DNA from: Taudactylus pleione
Taxonomy: Eukaryota > Chordata > Amphibia > Anura > Myobatrachidae
Direction: 5' to 3'
DNA: 64,000 nucleotides
NCBI GenBank assembly: GCA_031769625.1
Contig: JAUIMM010000200.1
Location: 54,024,001 to 54,088,000, forward strand
The notes below the pieces were generated by a model, which was not told the origin of the DNA, ran no database searches, and was given only the letters and a program-made list of their open reading frames with translations. The position numbers and the translations under genes are program-made. Shown here in pieces: positions 1-11,131 of this stretch. How positions within the stretch are numbered: position 1 is the stretch's first letter; each line of letters opens with the position of its first letter.

Positions 1-299
1 TAATTTGCTTTGTAGCAGTAACTAACAAGGTTAAGGTTCCTCCGAGGAAAATGTTTATAGCACCTGAACCCGTGCAAAGCTGGAGTTTCGGTGCTATAAA
101 TCCTACGTCTAGGATTTCGTGGCAACCTTTCATACTTGTGCTCAACACAAGGTTCCGCCGCACTCTCTGTCAGGTTCCCTGCTTCCTTTATCAGTGCCTC
201 ATCGTCCATGGACCCACATCTCCATGGACTTTGTGACAGATCTATAATCCTGCCAACGGTTCAATATAATATGGGTGGTGGTGGACAGATTTCTCAAGG

Positions 300-660
300 C
301 CGCTCATTTTGTTCCTTTAAGGGGTGGACCTGGGTAATGGTGCAGTGTAAATGGCGTGACCCCGGGTTACCCGACCTGGGTCATGCCTAAAATGAGCTGA
401 TTGGGGGTTGTGGAGCAGTCACCTCCCACTTTTTATGCCCTCACAAGTTTAGTAGGGCAGACCCGGGTTCAGTGTGAACGGGCTGACCCAGGAATACCTG
501 GGATGGAAGGTGCAGTCTAAACGGGTTTTGACCTGGGTTGGAACCATGTCCAAAAACCCAGGTCAGACCTGGGTTTTTGGTGGAAAATGGGTATTTGTAA
601 GAAAGAGACCTATTGTAGAATGGCCCTTTAACTTACAACTTTGTAATAGAATAGTATAAT
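300..660 (+). repeat. ACCCGGGT-rich repeat, left arm
   Basis: Dense ACCTGGGT/ACCCGGGT motifs. The stretch from about 320 to 560 is the inverted counterpart of about 2510-2740 (shared landmarks: AAAATGAGC, CCTCCCACTTTTTATG, ACAAGTTTAG). No coding. Bases 1-300 show nothing I recognise. Confidence 0.6.
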
Positions 661-680
661 GTGAAGTAAAGTTATACTAA

Positions 681-1347
681 TACCCTTTCAGACATACAGC
701 AAAAACCCTGGTTTTGGACATGAACGTGCATCAACCCAGGTTTTTGCTATGTGTGAACAGAAATGACCTGGGTTAAAGTCCTGGGTCCATGACCCTGCTC
801 TATACCAGGGTTTTTCCCTGGTGAAACCCGGGTAGGCTCTAGTGTGAATGCATCCAACCCAGGTTTATAGACCCAGGTTTTAAGAATTCTTTCTCAATGG
901 CTGTTCTGCACCTGCAGATCCGGACCACATGGCTGGGGAGCAAATTAATTTGTGTGTATTATTTTATGTTTAACTTTATGGGAAAATGTTGTCTTTAGAT
1001 AGACCAAAACTTTTTAAAGGCTATATTCATAATTTTCTTATATTGTAATGCAAAAATTTATTGGGTTTCAATAAAAAAAACACTGGAAACAAACTAAATT
1101 TGTGGCCTTTACTCTAAAAATGCTAATTTTTATGTCATTACTATGAACAAAAAAATAATGTCCCCTTTAAATCCACACCAAATTCTAGGGCAGACCCGGT
1201 TTCAGTGTGGACGTATCCGACCCTGGAATTTCCCGGGTTTTGGTGTAGTGTGAATGGGGGTCTCAGACTAAGAACTGGGAATATCCAGGGTTGAGACCGG
1301 GAAGTACCAGGATATTTCCCAGGGGCTTATGTCTGAAAGGGGTATAA
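681..1347. mobile_element. MITE-like element with CCCTTTCAGACAT inverted ends
   Basis: ATACCCCTTTCAGACAT near 681 is mirrored by ATGTCTGAAAGGGGTAT ending at about 1346. The interior is AT-rich, flanked by subterminal ACCCAGGTTT and CCCGGGTTT motifs. Non-coding. Same end type (ATACCCCTTT) as the 61.86 kb element. Confidence 0.6.
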
Positions 1348-1959
1348 GAGAGCAGCGTCCTGCGTCTCTTGTATTGTGTTTTTACTCAAAGGATGTGTGC
1401 AGCCAGTTAATTTCCAACGGGGTAAGCGATCCGATGGAGGTGTGATTACCTCACTAGCGGTGTGGATAGACCCCTCAGATCCTGCTTGCCGATGGAGCTA
1501 ACTGCTGGCCTCAATCTTCGATGGGGCTTGCTTTGTGGCTTCTTCCTATGTTGCTGGCGGGGACAGGTGTCCGGGAGACTGCAGCGTGTGTTTGCAGTGC
1601 CCAATGCCGTGTCTCCTTACTTCCTGGTCTTCAGTCACGTGACCATGTGTTTGCTGTGCAGTCTCTCCTCCGGCTAAGATATCTCATACTAATTGCTCTG
1701 ACGCAGCCCGACACTGACAGCCAAAAGGCAGGTAGAGAAACTTTCCAGCTGTCACTGGTATATGCACACAGAGTGCAGCAGCTGCCCTTGTGCTGCACAA
1801 CTGTACCGGCCCAGGGGGCAGATGGCACTCTGCCCCTCCGGCCCAACCTGCACCTGCTCTCGAGCAAGTAAAGTAAAACAACAATACAAACATTTGGGAT
1901 CAATTTGTTACACTCATTTTCCAGAAAAAATCCATTTCCGACCTGGGTTTTCAGACATG
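1348..1959. other. Unassigned sequence
   Basis: Moderate GC, several short overlapping open frames on both strands, no recognisable protein, splice-bounded exon or repeat boundary. Probably part of the interrupted ACCCGGGT repeat whose right part is at 2509-2878. Confidence 0.3.
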
Positions 1960-2508
1960 GGCCCTCATTCAGAGCCGTACGCTCTGAGCAGAGCGCACGC
2001 TCTGAATGAGGGCCGGCCTCCATGAAAAAGGAGCGTCCTCCTGGACGCTCGTATAGCTGTGGGTGACCACCCACAGGCTATACGAGCGTGCAGTTTGATG
2101 GCCGCGATGGTCTTGACCATCGCGACCATCGAAAATGCGAGCCGGAGCCTGCGATTGAGGTTTTCAACCGCAAGCTCCGGAGTGATTTTGGCTCTATCAG
2201 AGCAAAAATCACTCCCACTGACATCACTAGTGATGTCAGTGGGCCGGCTTCTGACGGGAGGCATTCCCGTGGGAACGCCCCCGTCAGGGAGGCACGCCCC
2301 CGGCACGCCTACCAAAGGGGGCGTGCTGTCAATCAACATCGACAGCACGCCCCCTTTGATCAGACACAACGAGCGAAGGACTTTCCTTCGCTCGTCGCGT
2401 CTGGCGCATGCGCACGACGGAGCTCCCTCCGTCGTGCGCATGCTCAGTCCAGAACATCGACCCACTTGCGAGCGGACAGCCGCTCGTGAGTGGGTCTGAA
2501 TCAGGCCC
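1960..2508. mobile_element. String-of-hairpins element, copy a
   Basis: 549 bp with ends GGCCCTCATTCAG...CTGAATCAGGCCC. The interior is a chain of about 11 adjacent palindromes, including the perfect CACTGACATCAC/GTGATGTCAGTG stem. It is nested in the ACCCGGGT repeat. The flanking 3-bp duplication is imperfect (ATG/CTG). No long conserved ORF; short ORFs are by-products of the palindromes. Confidence 0.8.
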
Positions 2509-2878
2509 CTGGTTTCAACCCATGTCAGATCCTGTTTACACTGCACCTTCGATCTGGGTTATTCCCAGGTCACATCCATTCACACTGAACCCGGGTCTTC
2601 CCTGCTAAACTTGTGAGTTCATAAAAAGTGGGAGGTGAATACTCCACAACCACCAATCGGCTCATTTTAGGCGTGTCCCAAGTCTGATAACCTGGGTCGC
2701 GCCATTTTCACTGCACCATTACCCGGGTCCATCCTGGGTCTGACCCTGGTAGCTACCTGGGTTAGATTCCCAGGTCACTTGACCCAGGTTATTTTTCAGG
2801 GACCCTTTTCCACTGAGCTGCGTCCCAGGTAGACCCGGCAATAACAAGGATTATTGCAGCGGTGCAAAAGGGGTATAA
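2509..2878 (-). repeat. ACCCGGGT-rich repeat, right arm
   Basis: Inverted relative of 300-660, ending in GCAAAAGGGGTATAA. Together with the left arm it suggests either two opposed copies or one compound element. Confidence 0.6.
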
Positions 2879-3249
2879 GTGTGTGATGTATGCTACCTGA
2901 CTTTTAGAAGAGGAATAGTTGAATACAGTATTGAACCTTATTATATATAGATGCCTTTAATTAAGAGGCCTATTTATAAAACCAATTTGTCATAAAATTA
3001 TGCACAAACAGCAGTTTCTGCATAATTATATGTATTCCTATGTAACAGCATAAAAGCCTAATTAGCACTGCAGACCGCAGTTATCAATGGGGACAAGGGT
3101 CTGTCCCCTATGCACCAGCTTTTTGGAGTTTGGCCCTGTCAATTTGTGTCATCCTCAGATGGAATCAGTATATAATGCTGACGGCTGATTAGCCGCCAGA
3201 TGAAATACAGATGCCAGAAGACCGTAGGTTCTACATCCCGACTGGGGCT

Positions 3250-3420
3250 GGTAAGTACCCTAACCCTCCCCTGTCTCCCCCCAACCTTCCCTTAGTGGTG
3301 CCTAACCCTAACCTCCCCCATGGTAGTGCCTAACCCTAACCCCCCCTTCCCGCACCTTAAACCTAACCCTCCCAGAGGTTGCCTAACCCTAGCCCCCCCT
3401 TCCCCTAGCATAGTCCTAAC
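3250..3420 (+). repeat. Degenerate CCTAACCC-rich minisatellite
   Basis: Repeated GTGCCTAACCCTAACC blocks separated by C-runs. Telomere-like in composition but interrupted and irregular. The same motif recurs at 51190-51325 and, as the G-rich strand, at 54228-54420. The flanks 2880-3250 and 3910-4500 hold no gene I can see. Confidence 0.6.
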
Positions 3421-3544
3421 TCTTCATGGGGGGCGGAAGGGCAGTGATCGCGATAAGTGAAAACATTTGTGGGTCCCAGGGACCCGTCGCTTTATAAAAT
3501 TGGGGTCTTACTCCACTGTTTCTGGGTCTTATCACATATTATGG

Positions 3545-3900
3545 TAGGGTGAAAACAGGCAGCAGTTGGGACAGTGCTGGGGGGCAGGTAGCAGTTGGGA
3601 CAGTGCTGGGGGCAGGTAGCAGTTGGGGTAGAGCTGGAGGGAAAGGCAGGGAGAAGTTGGGGAGTAAGGGCAGCCAGTGCTGGGGGTAGGGAGGGGGTAA
3701 GTGCAGATAGCAATTGCAACAGTTCTGGGGGCAAGGATAGATAACAGCTGACACAGTACTGAGGTGCAAGGAGGGGGCTAGGGGCAGACAGTACTGAGGG
3801 TAGGGAGGGGGCAAGTGTAGATAGCAGCTGAGGCAGTACTATGGGCAAGGAGGAGGTTATGAGCAGGCAGTGCTGGGGGTAGGGAGGGGGAGAGTATAGA
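3545..3900 (+). repeat. Minisatellite, GGGCAGGTAGCAGTTGGGACAG-like unit
   Basis: About ten degenerate copies of a 25-50 bp unit with the core GCAGTTGGGACAGTGCTGGGG. Its translation looks Pro/Leu-rich on the minus strand but is just the repeat. Confidence 0.65.
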
Positions 3901-4509
3901 TAGTAACTTAATCCTGCGTCAGGATTCTGGTGGCCAGCATTACGAACAATGGTAACTTAACTACATCCCCCTCAGATAGCGTAAATCTATAAGCCTATGG
4001 AGCAATCTTGCAGCAGAGGGTCGGCTCTGGCCGGCTCCCAAATCTGACGCTGTGTGTATGCGCACTGTCATATTCCCCTGGAGGAGTCTTTCAAAAAATG
4101 TGAAAGACTATTCGATATGCCGGGGATGTAATTCGCAGGGACAGCAGTTTTCACTAGCGCTGCCCCTGCTAGTTAACTTTAGCACATACTGTAGTGGGGA
4201 TATTTTCTTTCAGAATTAAAAATCTGTTGCGATACTGTCTGTTAATAACAATGGGAAACAGTCAATCTGTTGCCAGGGATTTAAGAGTCAATTTCGATTA
4301 ATTTTCTGCTTCTGATCATGAATATGCCATACTTATTTTTCAATTGGCTCTAATTTTAGAGATATGCATAAGTCTTTATTATTTATGAAAAATTAAATTA
4401 AACAATGTTAAAAATAGATAAAAAAAAGTTTTTTTTTATTCTGATTAAATTTGATTCGTAAAATGTTATAAAAAGACACAGGATAATTACATACATAAGT
4501 GTTAGGAAG

Positions 4510-6194
4510 CTATGAGAACTGTTTTTTGTAGGATTTTCTTTTGTATTCTTGTTGCGGCCAGTCCCTCTGCAGACTCCAACAGTAATCGACCATCATGTGA
4601 CGATCCCACCTTCCTTGATATCTTTCTTTCATTATCTGAATATTCCGGTGGAATCGTTCACCCTATTCTTCACTGAAATCCCCCAGATTGGATGGGAAGT
4701 TGTCTAAATGGCTGTACAAAAAATGTACTTTAATAGTGATGTTGACACCTACTTTCTCTAAACATTTTTGCATGTTCTGGTCTAATTCATGATAGTTGTC
4801 TGCCTTGTGATTGCCTAAAAATTTTTGAATGACAGACACATAACTCAGCCATGCTTCACATTCGATTTCAGTCATAGATGTGGTAAAATTTGGACCCTTC
4901 ACCAGTTTCCGTATCTGTGGACCGTCAAAATTACTGCCTTTAATTTTTCAATACTAAGAGATGGAAATGTTCGACAAATATACGTGAAACAATCGCGTGA
5001 CTTGTCCAATGCTTTTACAAATTGTTTCATTAAAACCAGTTTGATATGGAGAGGTGGCAGTATGATTTTTTTCCTGTTAATTAAGGGCTCATGAATGATG
5101 TTGGCTTCTCCTACAGTTATAACTTATCTTGGAGGCCATAGGGTTTGCTGCCTGTGCTTTTGTTTTGCACGACTATCCCATAAGCATATGTGACAAGGAT
5201 ACTTAGTGTATCCACTTTGCTGCCCAAGAAGAAAGTTTACCATTTTTAAATCGACACAAACAGACCACTGATGCTGAGAATAAGAAAAAATTTTTAAGAC
5301 CAACTTGATATTTTCATACTGTTCTTTAAGTTTTATTGAATGACTGTTAGGAATTGACGCAAATGTATTCCCATTGTGCAGTAATACGCATTTTAAGCTC
5401 CTTTTAGAACTATACAAAAAGAGCTGCCAGTCTTCTGCTCGATATTCTGGTAAATCCATCATCTGGAGAAGTTCCGGAATATTATTGCAATACACAAGAT
5501 TGTTATCTTGGCTAAAGAACGGCAGTATGGCTTGCTCTCTTTTTCGATACAACATTATAGTAACATCTGGCTCAAGACAATGCTTTTCTTGAAGTCTGGA
5601 TGCTAAAAGCTCAACTCCTTTTTTCGATAAATTCAAGTCACAAATGAAATAGTTTAGTTCCTTTTGAGAAAATTTGTTTGGAGTAGTGGAACTTTCTTCA
5701 AACTTATTTTCATCTGTGTTGTCACTTGCACTGGATGAAATTAACATTTCTACATCATAACATTCAACTTCACACAAAGAACTGAATGATGGTACAGGTA
5801 AGTCTTCGCTATGTGGTATCGGTTGTTTTACAGAATTCATACTTGGGTATTCCCATTTGCGTTTCTTAAATTGATTCATGCCCTTCACATTTACAGCACA
5901 AAAATAGCAGTCACTCAAGTGATCTTTTGGCTCACGCCATATCATAGATATGCCAAAATTAAGTCCTTTTTGATTACCTTTAGTCCAATTGTGGAGTGAT
6001 TCCACTCAGGTTTTACAAGCTTTGTGAGGCACCCAAATCTTGTCTTGCTGGCTTATGTGACGTCCATAATAAGCCTGATACGATTGTTTTGCGAATACAG
6101 TTATATTTTTTCTTTCTTTTGCAACACTATATTGGCCACAAATATAACAAAAAACATCAGGGTTGTTAGTACACCGTCTCCGAGAAGAACTCAT
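4510..6194 (-). pseudogene. Decayed copy of a repetitive, probably transposon-borne ORF
   Basis: The minus strand opens with MSSSRRRCTNNPDVFCYICG at 6194 and continues past an in-frame TGA at 6008-6006 into WTKGNQKGLNFGISMIWREP, a C-x2-C...H-x3-C-like segment, and SSKRSLKCVLLHNGN. Then come VDLKMVNFLLGQQSGYTKYP and CHICLWDSR. After a frame break near 4903-5123 it resumes with FLGNHKAD...VHFLYSHLDNFPSNLG and, past a TAG at 4660-4662, with GERFH...YQGRWD. I recall near-full-length relatives scattered in fish, amphibian, insect and cnidarian genomes as uncharacterised multi-copy genes; their function is unknown to me. At least two stops and one frameshift make this copy dead. Confidence 0.72.
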
Positions 6195-6484
6195 TTTTAC
6201 GGCGAAAACGTTTGTTTCACAAATTCAGTGCTAACTCCCAACAGCCCAGGTCGTACTGAACAAAACTAGCCTAAACAGCGGGGAAATTGTTTATGGTGGG
6301 ACAGAGAGAGGGCCAAACAAAGGAACAGGAGGTGCTAACTGCGTCACTCTGTCCTCTGTATTGCTCCTCTCTGTATGCTGGGAGGAGGCGTGGCTGTGGT
6401 CTGAGGATGTCCCAGCAGGCTCAGCAGTGCACTGCCACGCCTCCTTCCAGCATTAGAGAGATTTGAATGTGTTAAATCTCAAAC

Positions 6485-8187
6485 TAGGGATGTGCGCCAG
6501 ACCATTTTTACCGGATTTGGTTCTAATTCGTCGTCCGGATTTGGATTTGGATTTGCCAAACTGCGGTGACTGGCTTTGGATTTGGATTTTTTTTACAAAA
6601 ATTGACAAAAAAAATCACATAAATTGGTCCTTTTTTTCTTCTTAGAGTATCATTAACCTCAATAACATTAATTTAAAGTCATGTATAGTCAATTTAGACC
6701 ACCTCACAGCTTATAATATTGTTTTCAACATTATTGGCCAAAGGTTGCAGTGAGCTGACTGGTTACTAAGCGACAAAGCAGCGGCGCAGCAGCGCAGCGG
6801 CACAGACACCACAATTTAAAGCACATCTATGACACATTGCCACACAGCAGTGGCAGAAATGAAAAGTAGTGCACCCACCCAGTGGGGTACGGCCAGCAGA
6901 ATCACAGTACTTGTTTACAAAGTGGGCTACAGCCCAAGGAGTCACAGTGCACAATCTTATTCACATTCCATCACATAGTGCCCCTGATTCACATTACACC
7001 ATAAAAGTGTCTCTTATTTATGTTACGACACACAGTAGTGCCCCTTATACACAAAGCCCACAGTAGTAATGCCCCTTATACAATGCCCACAGTAGTAATG
7101 GCCCTTATACAATGCCCACAGTAGTAGTGCCACTTATACAATACCCCCAGCAGTGGTGTCCCTTACACAATGGCCCCAGTAGTGGTGCCCCCTATGCAGT
7201 CTCCTTAGTAGTAGGGCCCCTTATGCAGTGCCCCCAGTAGTAGTATGCCCCCCATTAGCATGCCCCCAGTAGTATGCCCCCCAGTAGCAGTGCCCCCATT
7301 AGCAGGCCCCCAGTAGTAGTGCCCCCATTAGCAGGCCCCCAGTAGTAGTGCCTCCATTAGCATGCCCCAAGTAGTATGCCCCCCAGTAGTATGCCCCCCA
7401 GTAGCAGTGCCCCCAGTAGTAGTGCCCCAGTAGTAGTGCCCCCATTAACATGCCCCCAGTAGTAGTGCCCCCAGTAGTGGTATGCCCCCCATTAGCAGGC
7501 CCCCCCATAGCAGGTCTCCAGTAGTAGTGTGCCCCCCTTAGCAGGCCCCCAGTAGTAGTAGTGCCCCCATTAGCAGGCCCCCAGTAGTAGTATGCCCCCC
7601 CTTAGCAGGCCACCAGTAGTAGTATTGCCCCCATTAGCAGGCCCCCAGTAGAAGTATCCCCCCCTTAGCAGGCCCCCAGTAGTAGTAGTGCCCCCCTTAG
7701 CAGGCTCCCACTTAGCAGGCCCCCATTAGTAGTGTGTCCCCCCGTAATGCCCCCTTACACACACACACATAGAAAAAAAACAACTTACCTGAATCCCCGC
7801 TCCCGCCGACATCCGCTCTGCTCTGCTGTATAACGCGCGGAGGGAGCCGGAAGACAGACCTCATGAGTGAGCTCCAACCGTCTCCCTCCGTGCAGCAGCC
7901 ATTGAGAGTCTGTGTGACTCTTATTGGCTGCTATTACAAACACAGCTGCCGCTGGCAGCTGTGTGTTTGATCTGTGTAGGGCAGACCGCTATCACAGCGG
8001 TCTGCCCTACACTAGAGGAGCCCTGATGTCGGATTCTCTCGCAAGAATCCGACATCAGGAGGCTGTGGCTCGGCCTCGAACGGGGATCTGAGTCAAGCAG
8101 GGAACACCCGAACAGCGTTTGGGTGGACTCAATTCCCCAATGTTCGGAGCGGTTCGGATTACACAGAATCTGAACTGCTCATCTCTA
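6485..8187. mobile_element. Non-autonomous hAT element related to the 7-kb hATs
   Basis: Ends TAGGGATG...CATCTCTA with flanking TCTCAAAC (6477-6484) and TCTCAAAT (8188-8195), 7 of 8 matching. The first 300 bp align with the 3' end of the full hATs (ATTAACCTCAATAAC, ...CACCTCACA..., AAAGGTTGCA), and the last 120 bp with their 5' end (ATCTGAGTC, GGTTCGGATT). No transposase remains; a GCCCCCAGTAGTAG array fills the middle. Confidence 0.75.
7030..7745 (+). repeat. GCCCCCAGTAGTAGT / CCATTAGCAGGC minisatellite
   Basis: Some thirty degenerate copies of a 13-27 bp CCCC(A/C)(C/G)TAG(T/C)AGT-type unit within the non-autonomous hAT. Its translation is low complexity and not a gene. Confidence 0.8.
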
Positions 8188-8195
8188 TCTCAAAT

Positions 8196-8985
8196 GTGAC
8201 TTACAGCTACGTTATCACAGATAAAACAAATTCTTGTTATTGTTGAAAGAGGGTAGTTGCTAAGAAAGCAAAACTAAGTTGATTCTGTTAAGTAAATCAG
8301 GCCTAGACTAGTAAGGTGCTTCAAATGGAGAAAACAATTTAATTTTAAATTTTTAATTTTTTTTTATTAATTTGAAAACTGGAGTTAATTCAGCTATAGC
8401 GAAGATCTAATGTGAAAATAGGACATGCGAGTACTCTCAAACCGATCTTAAATCCTTGGCAAAAAAAAAATATATATTTTTTTTCCCCAGTGTAATTGTG
8501 GCAGTGCAGGGATTATTAATACATAAGCCCCTAAGTCTTATCAGCATAATTGCTGAGATAAAACGCAATGGGTATTGTTATATGTTATCCAGAATCCTGT
8601 GGATGAAGCTGTGGAAGTGCTGAGGAGGACCAGGAAACATCATCATTCTTAATGTTGAAGCAAATTGGGATGATACCAATATCTGGTATTTAATATACTA
8701 CACTATGATTGCTAATATCTTTTTTTCTACTTAATAACCCTTATTGGAGTTTGGCGATATCCAGAATGAGTGTGTGAGAGAAATTTCATTCATGGAAAAG
8801 TCCTATATGTCAGAGGTTCCCAAACCCCGCCATTACAGCCCAGGTTTTAAGGATATACATGTTTGAGCACAGATTGTTAACTCAGATTGACTGAGGTTCT
8901 AAATAAATCATAAGTCACCTGTGCTCAAGCAGAAATATCCATAAAATTTGGACTGTAATGGCAGAGCTTGAGTACCTCTGCTATA
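8196..8985. other. AT-rich intergenic sequence
   Basis: No ORF, splice-bounded exon or RNA gene recognised. 8819-8965 is an imperfect inverted repeat (CCAAACC...ATTACAGCCCAGGTTTTAAGGATA against AAAATTTGGACTGTAATGGC), probably a small MITE. Confidence 0.4.
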
Positions 8986-8987
8986 TG

Positions 8988-9287
8988 CATACCTCCCAAC
9001 ATGACCCTCTCCAGGAGGCACAATGCTCTGGTCCTCGACTTCCCTGGTAAGAGGCAGGGCTGCAGCGCAGTTCAAAAGTTAAATAGGGGAGCCACACCAA
9101 CTGCCATTTCACACGCTGCCAAACATCACTGGCTGGGAATCACTGGCAGTTGGTGTGACTCCCCTATTTTAATTTTGGACTATGCTACAGCCCCGCCTCT
9201 GGAGCTGCCAGCAATCATAAATTACCAGGGAAGTCCAGGACCAGAGCATTGTGTCCCTCCTGGAGAGGGTCATGTTGGGAGGTGTGC
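8988..9287. mobile_element. MITE with CATACCTCCCAACATG ends (copy 1)
   Basis: 300 bp with long inverted ends (CATACCTCCCAACATGACCC...CATGTTGGGAGGTGTG) and a second inner inverted pair (AATAGGGGAGCCACACCAACT / TGGTGTGACTCCCC). A sibling at 60068-60920 carries an inserted string-of-hairpins element and so reveals that element's target site. Confidence 0.8.
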
Positions 9288-9298
9288 ATAGTATGGGC

Positions 9299-9648
9299 CA
9301 TACTTGCCTACTCTCCAGGGACTGTCGGGAGCCTCCCAAAAATCGGGTGCCGCTCCCGACACCCCGCAAGACTAGGCAAGTCCCCCGGATAGCCCCGCTA
9401 TCCCCCGCGCCAGCTGCAAAATTGGGCGGTGCGGGGGTGTGATGACGCGATTCGCGCTGAATCGCATCATCGTAGCCCCGCCCCCTGCCTTATAATGCCA
9501 GTAATATTGGCATTATAAGGCAGGGCCACTATGACGCGATCGCGTCGGCACGCCCCCGCTCCGTCTATTTGACCCGCCTCCATCCTCCCTGCTGGATGGA
9601 CCTGCCAGCCCCCTCCCGGATTCCCCTGCCGAAATGTCGGCAAGTATG
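9299..9648. mobile_element. hAT-type MITE (CATACTTGCC ends)
   Basis: 350 bp, CATACTTGCC...GGCAAGTATG, with perfect 8-bp duplications GTATGGGC at 9291-9298 and 9649-9656. The GC-rich interior holds a hairpin GCCTTATAATGCCAGTAATA / TGGCATTATAAGGC. Confidence 0.85.
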
Positions 9649-9799
9649 GTATGGGCCTGAATGTATCACAGACACACACAGCGCACAGATAATACACATC
9701 ACTGCTGTGTGTAATGATTACATTTCTGCTCATCCCAATTATGTGTTTTGATTTATTGAAATGTAATCATCACATTGTATTTACTATTAACCCCCAATG

Positions 9800-9998
9800 C
9801 CCTGCCTATGATACACTGCAGTGCCCCCCTTACAGGGCACCTAGTGATGTCATAGTGGCAGCTGATGATGTCACTATTGGAGGTATGATGGGTATAATAA
9901 GGCAACTGGATGCTTCCTGTGTCATATCTGATATTGCTGGACTAGTGACAGTACAGATATTTCTCTTCTCATTTCTGAGTGGATACAATGATTTTACG
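9800..9998 (+). promoter_or_regulatory. Putative 5' UTR/promoter-proximal region of the kinesin gene
   Basis: Two CRE-like TGATGTCA octamers at 9845-9852 and 9866-9873, 21 bp (two helical turns) apart, are followed by an ATTGG inverted CCAAT box at 9876-9880. All lie 120-155 bp upstream of the start codon. No TATA box is evident. The frame stays open upstream to 9714, so a longer N-terminus is formally possible, but kinesin heads of this group start only a few residues before VALRIRP. This is inference from position and motifs. Confidence 0.3.
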
Positions 9999-10043
9999 AT
10001 GAAGAAGGCGGAAAAAAAACATCCTAAGGACCATCAAATGTCT
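9999..10043 (+). CDS. Kinesin exon 1 (start codon, MKKAEKKHPKDHQMS)
   Basis: Fifteen codons from ATG at 9999 to a GTAAGT donor at 10044. A short lysine-rich leader directly before strand beta1 is normal for KIF18/KIF19 heads, and it joins exon 2 in phase 0 to give ...QMS-VALRIRP. Confidence 0.8.
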
Positions 10044-10582
10044 GTAAGTATCTCTTATAGAGCCATGGACTCACTGTATTACTGATGGGTAATGATAATA
10101 GGTCACTGCTATATGATTTCATATAAGTTCAGGGTAGAGATAGATACATTAGTTATAAATAATCCATTTTCTCTGTATTTATACTATTTACTATGGAGTA
10201 TTAATTTGTGTTTTGCTTAGTAGCTTTCCAGACTTTCTAATTATTATGTAAGGTTCTGATTTCAAATTATGTAAAATAAAAGCAAAAATATTGTGAAATG
10301 CTGTTATACAAAGGGAAGTGCATCTATATCACTGTTTTGCTTTGCTTTATATTAGTGGTTTTTGTCACTATGGGGAAAATTCCATTAGGTCTGAAAACCC
10401 GTTTTCGAGCGTAAAAGTCAAATTTGAGTGTTAAAAAAAATAAAAATTGGCCTATTGATTAGCCATCCAGTTATCGATCATTAATTCTGTATAGGTGTTA
10501 ACGGAAGCATTTTTTCAGGGCCCCTGGAGCAGGTTAAAAGTTGGGGAAAACCCCTATTTTAAGGTTAAAATATCAGGACTTG

Positions 10583-11131
10583 GGCCCTCATTCAGAGCCG
10601 TACGCTCTGAGCAGAGCGCACGCTCTGAATGAGGGCCGGGCTCCATTTTCATGGAGCGTCCTCCTGGACGCTCGTATAGCTGTGGGTCACCACCCACAGG
10701 CTATACGAGCGTGCATTTTGATGGCCGCGATGGTCGTGACCATCGCGACCATCGAAATTGCGAGCCGGAGCCTGCGGTTGAGGTTTTCAACCGCAAGCTC
10801 CGGAGTGATTTTGGCTCTATCAGAGCCAAAATCACTCCCACTGACATCACTAGTGATGTCAGTGGGCCGGCTTCTGACGGGAGGCGTTCCCGTGGGAACG
10901 CCCCCGTCAGGGAGGCACGCCCGCGGCACGCCCACCAAAGGGGGCGTGCTGTCAATCAACATTGACAGCACGCCCCCTTTGATCGGACACAACGAGCGAA
11001 GGAAAGTCCTTCGCTCGTCGTGTCTGGCGCATGCGCACGACGGAGCTCCCTCCCTCGTGCGCATGCTCAGTGCAGACCATCGACCCACTTGCGAGCGGAC
11101 AGCCGCTCGCGAGTGGGTCTGAATCAGGCCC
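10583..11131. mobile_element. String-of-hairpins element, copy b (intron 1)
   Basis: 549 bp, the same length as copy a, with TTG duplicated at 10580-10582 and 11132-11134. Hairpins in order: CGCTCTG/CAGAGCG; GCTCGTATAGC-TGTGGG/CCCACA-GGCTATACGAGC; CGCGATGGTC/GACCATCGCG; TGCGGTTGA/TCAACCGCA; GGAGTGATTTTGGCTC/its complement; GACATCAC/GTGATGTC; GGCGTTCCC/GGGAACGCC; AGGGGGCGTGCTGTCAAT/complement; ACGAGCGAAGGA/TCCTTCGCTCGT; GCGCATGCGCACGA/complement; GACCCACT...GCTCG/complement. Confidence 0.88.

Noticed and set aside
2059..2499. 146-codon ORF and its relatives at 10541-11122 and 37022-37564
   Set aside because: Open frames on both strands at once are produced by the palindromic elements; translations mirror each other. 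No catalytic motif.
3492..3848. Pro/Leu-rich 118-codon minus ORF
   Set aside because: Translation of a minisatellite.
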